This document shows positions 45,412-55,800 of a stretch of DNA of 64,000 nucleotides, piece after piece (position 1 is the first letter of the stretch; each line of letters begins with the position of its first letter). Under the pieces are notes generated by a model, which saw only the letters and a list, made by a program, of their open reading frames with translations, searched no databases and was not told the DNA's origin. The DNA is from an uncultured Clostridia bacterium (GTDB lineage: Bacteria; Bacillota; Clostridia; Christensenellales; UBA1242), in NCBI GenBank assembly GCA_947588355.1, contig CANPYI010000002.1:56195-120194 (forward strand). Direction: 5' to 3'. The position numbers and the translations under genes were made by a program.

Positions 45412-45477
45412 TGACATAAAGATTTTATTGTGATATATTTAAGGCTGACACTACCGCTTGCGGGTGTTAGTTTTTTT
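45412..45477 (+). promoter_or_regulatory. Promoter (TTGACA-N16-TATATT) followed at once by a terminator-like hairpin and T7 in the rpmG leader
   Basis: Hairpin CTGACAC-ta-CCGC-tt-GCGG-GTGTTAG at 45445-45470, TTTTTTT 45471-45477, RBS right after. Confidence 0.6.
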
Positions 45478-45492
45478 GTTAGGAGAAAGATA

Positions 45493-45654
45493 ATGGCAGC
45501 ACCAAAACGCAAAATAATCACTCTGGAATGTACAGAATGTCATGAAAGAAACTATTCTACAGAGAAAAACACTTCTGCAAATGCAGAAAGAATTGAAATC
45601 AACAAATTTTGTCCAAGATGCAACAAACGCACAAAACACAAAGAGACAAAATAA
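45493..45654 (+). CDS. rpmG: 50S ribosomal protein L33
   Basis: [53 protein letters not shown]. Confidence 0.93.
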   Translation: MAAPKRKIITLECTECHERNYSTEKNTSANAERIEINKFCPRCNKRTKHKETK

Positions 45655-45710
45655 GCAAAAACCAAAGATGACCAAAGGGTCAGATGTTTCCCAAAAAGGA
45701 GATTTTATTT

Positions 45711-46076
45711 ATGTCTAAGAAGCAGAAAAAACTTGATGCAAAACTTGACGAAAAACAGTCTTTAAAGCAAGACCAAATTTCTGAAGGTGTTGTTGTGCAA
45801 AATGGCAAAAAAGCCAACAAGCAGGACAAAAATGCAAAAGACAAGAAGAAAGACAAAAAGAAAAAGGACAAAGAAAACCGCACTGGGCTTGTGAAAAAGA
45901 CCAAGGAAACTGTTTCCGAACTTAAAAAGGTGACATGGCCAACTTTTGGAGAGGTTGTCAAAAAGACAAGTGTTGTTATTGCCTTTGTTGTGATTTTTGG
46001 CGTCTTTCTGTTTGCTGTAAACTGGCTTTTGGGAGGGCTTGTCAATCTTTTGATTGGCAACGGATTCTTTGGCTGA
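45711..46076 (+). CDS. secE: Preprotein translocase SecE with Lys-rich N-terminal extension
   Basis: KKTKETVSELKKVTWPTFGEVVKKTSVVIAFVVIFGVFLFAVNWLLGGLVN; between rpmG and nusG. Confidence 0.93.
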   Translation: MSKKQKKLDAKLDEKQSLKQDQISEGVVVQNGKKANKQDKNAKDKKKDKKKKDKENRTGLVKKTKETVSELKKVTWPTFGEVVKKTSVVIAFVVIFGVFLFAVNWLLGGLVNLLIGNGFFG

Positions 46077-46103
46077 TAATTTTGTTTAGATTTAGGAGTT
46101 TTT

Positions 46104-46640
46104 ATGGAGTACATCTATTCAAGCGAACCAAAATGGTATGTTTTGCACACTTTTTCAGGATATGAAAATGTGGCAAAAGAAAATTTGGAAACTGTTGTAA
46201 AAAAGTTTAATCTTGAAAACCGTATCTTTGACATCATCATTCCAGAAGAAGATGTGATTGAAGAAAAAAACGGCAAGAAAAAACTTGTCACACGCAAAAG
46301 TATGCCATGCTATCTTTTGGTGAAAATGATTTATGGAGATGATTTGTGGCACAACATAACAAACACACGTGGCATCACTGGTTTTGTTGGACCAAAAGGT
46401 CGTCCGCTTGCACTTACTGACGAAGAAGTTATGAAAATGCGTCTTGAAAAGATTAAGGTTGAAACAGACCTTGCCGTTGGCGACAAAGTTGAAATCATTG
46501 ACGGGCCTTTGGACAAACAAATTGGCAGTGTTGTCGCTGTGAATCCTGAGGCAGGAATTGTGACAGTGACTGTTGAAATGTTTGGCAGAGAAAACAATGT
46601 TGAACTCACTTTTGAGCAAGTTCACAAAGTGCAACAATAA
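46104..46640 (+). CDS. nusG: Transcription termination/antitermination protein NusG
   Basis: KWYVLHTFSGYENVAKENLE, TRGITGFVGPKGRP, KOW-type C-terminus. Confidence 0.97.
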   Translation: MEYIYSSEPKWYVLHTFSGYENVAKENLETVVKKFNLENRIFDIIIPEEDVIEEKNGKKKLVTRKSMPCYLLVKMIYGDDLWHNITNTRGITGFVGPKGRPLALTDEEVMKMRLEKIKVETDLAVGDKVEIIDGPLDKQIGSVVAVNPEAGIVTVTVEMFGRENNVELTFEQVHKVQQ

Positions 46641-46660
46641 GAATTTGAGGAGCGAAAGAA

Positions 46661-46864
46661 ATGGTAGAAAAAGGCGACTTGGTTGACGTTGTTTTGACAC
46701 ATGAGGGAAAGGTTGTTGAAAAAGCAATAAAAGAATATGTGAATAGACGAGACGATGAGCCATCCGAAATTGTTCCATTTTCTGAAAAACCTTTTTGGGA
46801 CACAGTTCACGAGGGCACAAAAAAGTTGGTCGAAGAAAGACCAGAATTATTGAAGCATATTTAA
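46661..46864 (+). CDS. 67-aa hypothetical protein between nusG and rplK
   Basis: RBS GGAGCGAAAGAA; MVEKGDLVDVVLTHEGKVVEKAIKEYVNRRDDEPSE... Confidence 0.7.
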   Translation: MVEKGDLVDVVLTHEGKVVEKAIKEYVNRRDDEPSEIVPFSEKPFWDTVHEGTKKLVEERPELLKHI

Positions 46865-46934
46865 TTGATATTTCCTGAAAATTCAACCCGATTTTCACGA
46901 AAATATTGTCCGTTATGACATAAAACTGACAATC

Positions 46935-46972
46935 TGTGGGAGAGCCAGTGCCAAGGCTCAACATTCACCACA
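46935..46972 (+). promoter_or_regulatory. rplK-rplA leader element (L1/L11 operon leader type)
   Basis: TGTGG-ga-GAGCC...GGCTC-...-CCACA just before AGGAGG; matches the typical GTGGGAG...CCACA leader upstream of rplK. Confidence 0.65.
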
Positions 46973-46985
46973 TAGGAGGTATAAA

Positions 46986-47411
46986 ATGGCAAAAAAAGTT
47001 AAAGCAGTTGTAAAATTGCAACTTGAAGCGGGCAAAGCCACTCCGGGACCACCAGTAGGTTCTTCTCTTGGACCTCACGGTATCAACATTGGGGCTTTCG
47101 TTAAGGAGTTTAACGACAAAACCGCTGCACAAGCAGGATTTATTATTCCTGTTGTGATCACTATCTTGGAAGATAGGTCGTTCACATTTGAACTCAAAAC
47201 TCCACCAGCAGCAGTGCTTATCAAAAAGGCAATCGGACTTGACAAGGGCTCTGCAAAACCAAACAAACAAAAGGTCGGAAAAATCACGAAAGAGCAAATC
47301 AGAAAAATTGCCGAAACAAAACTTCCTGATCTGAATGCAGAAAGTATTGAAAGTGCAATGTCAATGATTGCAGGCGCCGCAAGAAGCATGGGCGTTGAAG
47401 TGGTTGACTGA
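46986..47411 (+). CDS. rplK: 50S ribosomal protein L11
   Basis: [42 protein letters not shown]. Confidence 0.97.
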   Translation: MAKKVKAVVKLQLEAGKATPGPPVGSSLGPHGINIGAFVKEFNDKTAAQAGFIIPVVITILEDRSFTFELKTPPAAVLIKKAIGLDKGSAKPNKQKVGKITKEQIRKIAETKLPDLNAESIESAMSMIAGAARSMGVEVVD

Positions 47412-47425
47412 ACGGAGGACGCAAG

Positions 47426-48109
47426 ATGAAAAGAGGAAAAAGATACACAAAAAGTCTTGAAAGTTTTCAAAAACTTGCATCTTATGATGTTTCAACCGCT
47501 ATGGACAACGTTTTGAAAACTTCAACGGCAAAATTTGATGAAACGATAGAACTTCACGTTCGCTTGGGTGTTGATGGCCGTCAGGCTGACCAACAAGTGC
47601 GTGGAGTGGTTGTTCTTCCAAACGGAACAGGCCGTTCTGTACGCGTGCTTGTTATTGCACGTGGCGACAAAGCAGACGAAGCAACAAAAGCAGGTGCTGA
47701 CTTTGTTGGCGCAGAAGAAATTGTTGCAAAAATCAACGGCGGATGGCTTGATTTTGATGTCTGCATCACCACACCTGACATGATGGGCGTTGTTGGAAGA
47801 ATTGCCAAAATCCTTGGACCTAAGGGCTTGATGCCAAACCCAAAGAGTGGCACTGTCACAACTGACGTCACAAAAGCAATCCACGATGTCAAAGCTGGCA
47901 AGGTGGAATATCGTTTGGACAAAACAAACAATGTTCACGTTATTATCGGCAAAAAGAGTTTTGGACAAGACAAGTTGATTGAAAACTTCAACACAGTTAT
48001 GGACGCAATCGTTCGTGCAAAACCTGCTGCCGCAAAAGGACAGTACATTAAAAGCGTTACACTCGCTTCCACAATGGGACCGGGCGTTAAAGTGACTTAC
48101 AATATCTAA
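47426..48109 (+). CDS. rplA: 50S ribosomal protein L1
   Basis: [14 protein letters not shown]..., [15 protein letters not shown]. Confidence 0.97.
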   Translation: MKRGKRYTKSLESFQKLASYDVSTAMDNVLKTSTAKFDETIELHVRLGVDGRQADQQVRGVVVLPNGTGRSVRVLVIARGDKADEATKAGADFVGAEEIVAKINGGWLDFDVCITTPDMMGVVGRIAKILGPKGLMPNPKSGTVTTDVTKAIHDVKAGKVEYRLDKTNNVHVIIGKKSFGQDKLIENFNTVMDAIVRAKPAAAKGQYIKSVTLASTMGPGVKVTYNI

Positions 48110-48117
48110 TTTTCAAG

Positions 48118-48145
48118 GCAGACTTTCAACATTGGTCTGCTTTTT
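48118..48145 (+). terminator. Terminator after rplA
   Basis: GCAGAC...GTCTGC followed by TTTTT. Confidence 0.65.
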
Positions 48146-48256
48146 GTCTTTGGAAAGCGCAACATCTTTCGACAAGAAAAGTGCTTTTCCACTTACATAT
48201 AAATTTTTTGCTTCCGCAAAATATTTGTAAATTTCGGCGGCAAGTGAACAAATTGT

Positions 48257-48286
48257 TTGACTTACACGTCGGATTTAGGTTATGAT
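48257..48286 (+). promoter_or_regulatory. Putative promoter of the 1464-aa surface protein (TTGACT-N18-TATGAT)
   Basis: Hexamers 48257-48262 and 48281-48286. Confidence 0.5.
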
Positions 48287-48325
48287 ACTTGTGTTATCAT
48301 ATTTCATACAATTAGGAGATTTGCT

Positions 48326-51300
48326 ATGAATCAAAATAAAAAACACTCTGTATTTTTTAGGGGGATTGTGATTGCAGTCGCTTTTCTTTTGGCTGTTTTG
48401 TGCTTTCCAATCAACGGGATTGTTGCACTTGCTTCAGACGGCGACGTTGATTATCATTTCATCACCATAGGAAACAGTAAAGAAAGCGTTCAAACAGAAG
48501 TTTTGAAGGGCGATACTTACACCATTCCAGTCGCATATATCGGAGGAAATACTGGTTGGAAAGTTGGCGATTCCGACCAAAATAATCAAAAACTTGCAAC
48601 TGAAGGAGAACAACAAGTAACACTTGTTTCTTCAAACATTTCTGTTTCTATTTTGGGCGAAGATGTAAGACTTAACGAAGATAACAAAAGTTTTAATTTT
48701 AAGGTCGAAAAAGAGGGCACTTATCAAATTACTTACTCTTACAACTATAAAATTGGTGAAAAAGGTGAGGAGCAAACAAACTCTTACAAACTTAATGTTG
48801 TCAGCAAATTGCCAAAAGCATCTGTAAATTTTGTTGACACTTCTATTCCATTGCCAAGTTCTATTGATCTTTCTCTTGCTCACAGCAAAGAAGACAAAAA
48901 CACATACATCGACATGAATATTCCACTTCCAGAGATTCATGACGATAAAGATGAAAAAATTGAAGGGGTTGCTTTCTACACAACAAAAACTCTTGCTGAG
49001 GCTGAAGCAAAAGTTGGACAAGAGGGTGGCGTTGCTGACAAATACGTTTTGATCACAGCAAACGGCGGACACAATGCCAAAGATGTTGAAGTGAGTGAGG
49101 AGAATGGAAGATTTTTCATCTCTGGCTCGGTTTTCTCAGATAAAGACTATCTTGCTGGGCTTTACACTATCCGTTACTCTTATTATGTAAGAAACGCAAG
49201 TGCTGACAATGGTAAAGGTGTTGCTCACTTTGTGACATCTGCATCAAAAACAACAACCGTTTTCACTGACGACGGAAAACACAATCATTACAAAAATTAT
49301 GATATTAAACTTGACCTTGACTCTGATTGGATTGACAACGGACAAACAGGTGTTGAAAGCAAACTGCCAAAAGCAATCGGCTTGACATCTGCTGACACAA
49401 CTCCTGCCAACGAACAAGTTGATGTTGCATACAACGTGAAAGTTTTCTTCAAAACAACTCGCGAAGGACAATACAACACAGAGATCAAAGATATCAAAGT
49501 GAATCCAGATGATAAAGACAGTGCTTTACTTTATGCCGATCAACTTAACGCAGACGGCACTTTGAAAGATCCTACAAAATTCACTCCGCTTCAAGATGGA
49601 TATTATTCATTCATATACACCATTCGTGACTATTATGGAAACGAACGTTCCAACTTGAATGACAACAAATATGCATATGAATTCAAAGGCGGAGACGGAA
49701 ACAACGGTGTAAAGGATCAAAAAGCACCAACTGCAATTGTTTATGACGCTTCTTCTTATGACGAAAATGATGAATATGTTGACGAGGCTTACAAAAGCAA
49801 GTCATATTCTGTGGCAAACGGTGTTGTTGTTTACGCAATTGGCATGACAGACAATGTTTCGAAATACAACACACCGGGCGTTGACATGTATCGTGAAATT
49901 ATGCTTGACGAAGAAGAAACAGTTTTGACGATAAAAGATTACGACAAATACAACCTCGTGTTCAACTATCGTGAAACTGGCGCAAACAGTGCATATGACA
50001 ATCTTATTACAAATGATTATAATATCAGAAAACAAATAAATGCTGAAGGCAAGCAAATCAAGAGCGACAAAGATATGCTTGATTGGCTGAAAGAAAAGAG
50101 ATATCTTATTGTTGTTGACAACAAAAATAGTGACGAAATTTACAAAACATTCAAAAGTGCATCGGTTTTTGGCGAATCTATTACAGATGGAAACACTCTT
50201 GTAAGTTGGCTGAAAACACAAACTCCTGAAGAAATTGCCAAACTTGGTTTTGCATATATCGACTCGGACAAAACATTCGGAAGCAACCAAAATGGTGATT
50301 TAGGAAATGACGACTATGTTATTCACTATGTTGTGAAAGATGCTGCAGGAAACACTTCCACTCACAGAACAGTTTCCATGACAATCGTTTCAACTTTGGT
50401 TGACAACGATGCTCCACAAGTTGTTTTCTCAACAGGTCTTAAAGATTCTTATCTTCCAAACACAACTTTGACTTTCAACGCTCCATCTTGGCAAAAAGAA
50501 TCATATGACAACAGAATGCAAATGCACACACTTTATCGTTACTTGTATGATGAAAGTGTAAGCACAGGAAAGTTTACTGGCGACAAAAAACTTGACGAAG
50601 TTTGGAAAGCAATTGACAAAATTAAAGACGACAACGGCGTGCTTTTGACTGAAAAATACAAGACTTATAATACTGATTCCACTGACGGCTACACCGAACT
50701 TACTGACACTGATGCTTCTTCTTACACTATTGATCTAAGTGAAGCCGGTGAAAAAGTTACGGGACTTCAAATTTTTGTTTATGTGTTTGATGATGCCGGA
50801 AATGTCGGAATTTACGCAAAAACCGTTACAATTTCAAGCGTGATAGACAGTTTCTCTCCATCTTTGCATGATGTTATTGACAATGAAACTGCTGCAACTT
50901 ACGAACAAGGCACAGAAATCGCTCTTCCAACTCTTGAATTTTACGATGACGCCGTTGGCTTTATGACCTATGACATTGCTATCGAATGCGAACGTGAAAC
51001 AGGATCATTGCCAATTCACTCAACAGGCTCACATCACGAAAGAAAAGTTGCAAACGGCACAATAGGAACTTACAAGGTTTATGGCGGAAGATTTGTTGCT
51101 TCTTATGAAGGAACTTATCATGTTACGATCAGTGTTTCGGACGGCAACAACAATACTATTGCATATTTCAAAACTTACAAAGTTGAACCACGTGTTATTA
51201 TTCAACCACCAGTTATCAATCCAAGTTTTGCAAAAAATCAAACTGTTGAACTTGACACTTTGACTGACGGAATTGAAATCCCAGTTCCTGTTGTAAATTA

Positions 51301-52720
51301 CGAAATTCCAAGAAGTGTGACATATGATGTTTACACTGCAGAAGATACAAAAACAAACTACACAGCAGGACATGATGGCTACAACAACACAGATTATGTT
51401 GTTCTTGGCGTAAACGAGAATAATCTTGCAACAAATTGGTCAGCAACATATGGCACTGAAAATGTCTTCCGTCCAACAAAAACCGGAACATACGATTTTG
51501 TGTTTACAGTTGATTTGATTGTTTACAATTACAAAACAATGAAATACCAAGAAATGACAGTGGAAGCAGATGAATCGACCGGAATGCCTACGTACAAGGA
51601 AGGCGGATATATAGAATACACAAACAAGGACAAAACTGCAAAAATTTACGCAGCAGATGACAATAGTGCATTCAAAGTTGTTTCGTCTGAAAAAACTTAC
51701 TTTGTCGTTAATGATGAAAATGGCTTTAAGATTTTTAAAGAAGGCGAAAGTGGATTAGAGGAATTTAACTCTAAATCAGTGGAAGATGGATGGAACGACT
51801 CAATCTTTGCTGCTGAGGGTGCAGAAGATGCTTTCAAAGAATTGAAGCACTACAAACTTGAAAGTGACGTTTATCGTGTTGTTGTTCAAGATTCAACTGC
51901 TCCGGAACTTATCGACTATGACTATCCAACAGCACTCACCAAAGATGCTGAAGGAAAAGTTGGGGCTTTGACAATTTATGGTATTCAAGTAAAGCCAAAC
52001 GCAACAGGAATCGATGATATTGACCGTGACAGATCTCAAATTGTTTTGTCTTGGACACTTGCTTCGGCAGGTTCAACAGGCTCTGTAACCGGACGTCATG
52101 TTTACTCTTTGAGCAACGGAAAGGACAACAATCCATTTGAAGACCACACATTTGATTCTTTCCCAGACAACAGCGATGGTATTTACAAAGTGACTTACAA
52201 CGTGTATGACACAAATGGAAATGCCGCAGATCCTGTTGTTTACGAAATCGCTGTCGGTGACAATATTGGCCCAGAAATGAGTTTTGAAGAGTTTGAAATT
52301 AAAGACTCTTACAAACTTAGCGACCTTTTGAAATCACCTTTGAAAGTTGATTTGAGTGCTATTGACGTTATTGACTTAGGTTCTGACGAGGCATTTGAAT
52401 TCCCTAGAAAAGCAACCTTGACAAACAAATCTACCGGCGAAGAAATCAAGCCTGATGAAGAGCTTTCAAAAGACGATCAACTTTTCTTCAACATAGACGA
52501 AGTTGGCACTTACTCTTTGGTTGTTGAAGTTACCGATGCCGTTGGCAACAAATCATCTCAAACATTCTCATTTGAGGTTACTGCGGAAACTCGTGATGGC
52601 ACAACAACATATCAAGTGATTGGCACAGTTTTGATTGTGATTTCCGTGCTTATCCTTGCAGGTGTGATCATCTACTTCATTGTGTCAAAAGTAAAACTTG
52701 ACAAAGAATTGAAGAAATAA
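48326..52720 (+). CDS. Large (about 1464 aa) predicted surface protein with Ig-like (DxAGN) repeats, signal peptide and C-terminal TM
   Basis: ATG 48326, MNQNKKHSVFFRGIVIAVAFLLAVLCFPINGIVALAS; VFDDAGNVGIYAKTV, EVTDAVGNKSSQTFSFEV; C-term VIGTVLIVISVLILAGVIIYFIVSKVKLDKELKK. Confidence 0.88.
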   Translation: MNQNKKHSVFFRGIVIAVAFLLAVLCFPINGIVALASDGDVDYHFITIGNSKESVQTEVLKGDTYTIPVAYIGGNTGWKVGDSDQNNQKLATEGEQQVTLVSSNISVSILGEDVRLNEDNKSFNFKVEKEGTYQITYSYNYKIGEKGEEQTNSYKLNVVSKLPKASVNFVDTSIPLPSSIDLSLAHSKEDKNTYIDMNIPLPEIHDDKDEKIEGVAFYTTKTLAEAEAKVGQEGGVADKYVLITANGGHNAKDVEVSEENGRFFISGSVFSDKDYLAGLYTIRYSYYVRNASADNGKGVAHFVTSASKTTTVFTDDGKHNHYKNYDIKLDLDSDWIDNGQTGVESKLPKAIGLTSADTTPANEQVDVAYNVKVFFKTTREGQYNTEIKDIKVNPDDKDSALLYADQLNADGTLKDPTKFTPLQDGYYSFIYTIRDYYGNERSNLNDNKYAYEFKGGDGNNGVKDQKAPTAIVYDASSYDENDEYVDEAYKSKSYSVANGVVVYAIGMTDNVSKYNTPGVDMYREIMLDEEETVLTIKDYDKYNLVFNYRETGANSAYDNLITNDYNIRKQINAEGKQIKSDKDMLDWLKEKRYLIVVDNKNSDEIYKTFKSASVFGESITDGNTLVSWLKTQTPEEIAKLGFAYIDSDKTFGSNQNGDLGNDDYVIHYVVKDAAGNTSTHRTVSMTIVSTLVDNDAPQVVFSTGLKDSYLPNTTLTFNAPSWQKESYDNRMQMHTLYRYLYDESVSTGKFTGDKKLDEVWKAIDKIKDDNGVLLTEKYKTYNTDSTDGYTELTDTDASSYTIDLSEAGEKVTGLQIFVYVFDDAGNVGIYAKTVTISSVIDSFSPSLHDVIDNETAATYEQGTEIALPTLEFYDDAVGFMTYDIAIECERETGSLPIHSTGSHHERKVANGTIGTYKVYGGRFVASYEGTYHVTISVSDGNNNTIAYFKTYKVEPRVIIQPPVINPSFAKNQTVELDTLTDGIEIPVPVVNYEIPRSVTYDVYTAEDTKTNYTAGHDGYNNTDYVVLGVNENNLATNWSATYGTENVFRPTKTGTYDFVFTVDLIVYNYKTMKYQEMTVEADESTGMPTYKEGGYIEYTNKDKTAKIYAADDNSAFKVVSSEKTYFVVNDENGFKIFKEGESGLEEFNSKSVEDGWNDSIFAAEGAEDAFKELKHYKLESDVYRVVVQDSTAPELIDYDYPTALTKDAEGKVGALTIYGIQVKPNATGIDDIDRDRSQIVLSWTLASAGSTGSVTGRHVYSLSNGKDNNPFEDHTFDSFPDNSDGIYKVTYNVYDTNGNAADPVVYEIAVGDNIGPEMSFEEFEIKDSYKLSDLLKSPLKVDLSAIDVIDLGSDEAFEFPRKATLTNKSTGEEIKPDEELSKDDQLFFNIDEVGTYSLVVEVTDAVGNKSSQTFSFEVTAETRDGTTTYQVIGTVLIVISVLILAGVIIYFIVSKVKLDKELKK

Positions 52721-52744
52721 AAAAAGAGCATTTGCTCTTTTTTT
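52721..52744 (+). terminator. Terminator after the 1464-aa gene
   Basis: AAAGAGCA tt TGCTCTTT plus T run. Confidence 0.8.
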
Positions 52745-52800
52745 ATTTTACAAATGTTGTTGGTAATCATAATTTTATATTGTTAAAATTGCAAAACATT

Positions 52801-52836
52801 AAAAAAAATCCACTACAAATCAGTAGCGGATTTTTT
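52801..52836 (-). terminator. Terminator of the minus-strand giant gene
   Basis: AAAAAATCC(A/G)CTAC...GTAG(C/T)GGATTTTTT hairpin just past the stop codon. Confidence 0.7.
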
Positions 52837-52839
52837 GTT

Positions 52840-55800
52840 TTATTTTACAGAGATTCGTTTTCTCAGTTTTATGATTATGAATATGATTGCAACAAGCACA
52901 ACTGCGGAAATAACAATTGCGATTATCGAGGCTGCATTCATAGGTTCATTTCGCGTAACTTTGTAACTGAACAGCAAGTTGCCGCTTGGCGAAATAATCT
53001 GGATAAAGTACGTTCCCGTTGAACTTATTGACAAGGTCTGTCCGATTTCGGCACTTTGACTGTTGATATTTATTGTTGTGCCAATTCCGATATTGCCTTC
53101 ATCAAGCAATTTTGCAATTCTTAAAGTTGATTCTCCCATCTCCAAAAAGATGTTTCGTGGGTTGTATAGAATGGTGATTGTGCCGGTTGTGGAATCTCCT
53201 TGCTTTAGGGATATTTGCAGAGGAGCCGTTCCAGAATAAATCTTCACAACAAACGTAAAGGTTGAAATGTAGTCTCTTAGAAGACGATTGTTGCTGTTGA
53301 TGGTGATTGTGTATTCACCTTCGCCAGTGTTTTGATCCAGATAGGATATAGGCAGTTCTGTCATATAAAGTTGACCATTTATCAAAACTTTGCCCACATC
53401 AAGTGATTGTATAAGTTGCTCAGTTATGTCATTGCCATTTTTCAAAACATTTTCAACATAGTAGTTTGAATATTTGTTGTACACATATGAAATTTTGTAT
53501 TCATCGGAATTTATTATTGTAAATTGATAAGTTTCGCTGCGAAGTTCTTGATTGTTGTTTTGAGCCGAGAATTTTATTTCATAATATCCAGAATCCTGGA
53601 AGGTGAAACTTGTGCCACTCGTCGAAATTTCTTGAACAATTCCATTTCTTTTCACTTCTGCAAGTGCAGGATAGATCGAGTAGTATGCCGAAGTGTAAGT
53701 GTTTCGATCTATATTAAGTGTGACGGCGCCGTTGTAAACCGCTTGTTTTATTGGCAAACTTGTTTCTTGTTGTTGTGTAAGCGGATTGGTGTAGGTGATT
53801 GTGAAAGGCACATCTTTCAAAAATACAAATGTAAATTGCTCGTATTCATCATTTCCAACCTTAAACTTGTTTACATTTCCCGCAACATCGACAAATCTTA
53901 TGGTGTACATTCCGGAATTTGTCAAGTAGATGTAATTGAATGCACTTGTTGTGCCGTTGGTCAAAGTTCTTGAGCCGGAGTAAACTGTTGGATTAAGAAC
54001 GATTTGTCCGCCTTCCAAACCTGTGCTGTGAAGTGTGACTTCAATAGAAATCTCGTTTTCCGGCAAAGCATTATATTTTGACCATTGCAACTGAACTCTG
54101 TCAAGATTGTTGCCGTCTGGTATAATCAAATTTGCAGAATTTCTGTTTGCCAAGTTGTTGTTTGTGTCAATCACACCGTCGGTATTGTAAGTGTAGAATG
54201 TTGTTACAAAATTTGAAACATTTGGCACGTAGGTGACTATGAGATATGTTTCATAATTCGTTTGGCTGTCTTCTTTGCTGTAAACGCGATACTTTTCACT
54301 CTTGACATTGTTCTTTTCATATTCATGAACTTTTTCGTATGCAAGGTTTTGTTCGCTGTTTAGCATGATTTCAACACGATCGCCTTCGTTTACTATATAA
54401 TGGTTGGAGTACTGTGTGTTGTCTTCTTCTGCACGATATATTGTTCCGCTTTTTTGGACAACACTTCTTGTGCCGTTCGTAACTTTTTCAACCCAGTAAT
54501 ATGATGTAAGTGATGTCAAATTGAAGGAATAGATTTGAGAATTTGGCACGTCTTCAAAAACGTATTGTGCGTTGCCGTATTGATTTTGCAACTGTGTGTC
54601 ATACCAAATCTTCAATTGCCATGTTTCAGTTTCGCCCGAAACATTTTGAAGCCTTGATCCTGATGTCAATTCTTGCCAAACGTCTTCAGTGACTTGTTTT
54701 GCCCAAACTTTGACAGGCAAAAATGTTTCCGACCTGTTGAATTGAACTCTCAGTTGTGAGAAGTATCCCAATTCACCATTCAAAGAATTTGTAATTTGGT
54801 CGTTGACGATCTCGCCACGCGCGTTTAAAATTTTGTATTGACCTGCTGTGTTGACTTGAGGGTCAGAGTTTGGACGAAGGAGTTCGTCATACAACTTGAA
54901 TTGAATAGATTTGATAAACTTTTGTGTTGTTGCATCTGAAATATTGAGAACAAAATTCAAATTGTAACCCTGTGACTTGTCATTGACTTTGTAGGTGTTG
55001 ATTTGTGTTCCGTTGCTCCCATATGAGTGACCTTCGGAGGCATTTGTAAGATTGATTGTTTGTTTTGTTGTTGTGCCATCTACGTTTTGGACTATCACTT
55101 CTTTGGCCTCTACACTGTATTTGTTTGTGTTGAATGTGTATTGGAATCCGTCACGGACAATATAAATCAAATCTCCGTTTTCGTCGTAATAGGCGTACAC
55201 TTTGTCTTCCTCTTTTTCGGAGCCGATTTCACGTGAGATGATTGACTCGTGATACAAGTGAACTTCGCTGTATGTTTGGCCGTAGTTGTCTGTAAATTCA
55301 TACAAAATTCGGTCGTTTGAGGATATTGTTGCAAGGTTTGGATTTATTTCAAAAACAAGTTGGTCGCCGGAAATCATAACGCGTATTGTTTCGCTTTCAT
55401 TCCAAGAAGAAGTTGTGCTTGTAAAGTTTTTCCAATCCTGTGCGTAGCCAAGTTTGTTTTGAACAGGCTCACCATTTTCGTCAGCATAGATAGCGTTGCC
55501 GTTTACACTGATTTTCATGCTTACAACAAACGGGGTGTTGCTTGCCGTTGTTGTGTTTTGAAGTTGTGCGTCAGAAACATTTGAAAAACTGATAAACTCT
55601 CGATTTGCTGTGTTTGACATTGTGTGATTGAGTCCGATGTTTCGGATGTTTACATAAAAGTTTGTGTCAGTTTGATTAAGCCTGTTTGTGATGGTGATGC
55701 AATGCTTGTCGCTTAAACTTTGAGTTCCATCTATCAAATCTTTTATGGCAATGGTCTGTGGAGTACTTTGTCCAACAAACACATATGCGTAGCCCTTTTG

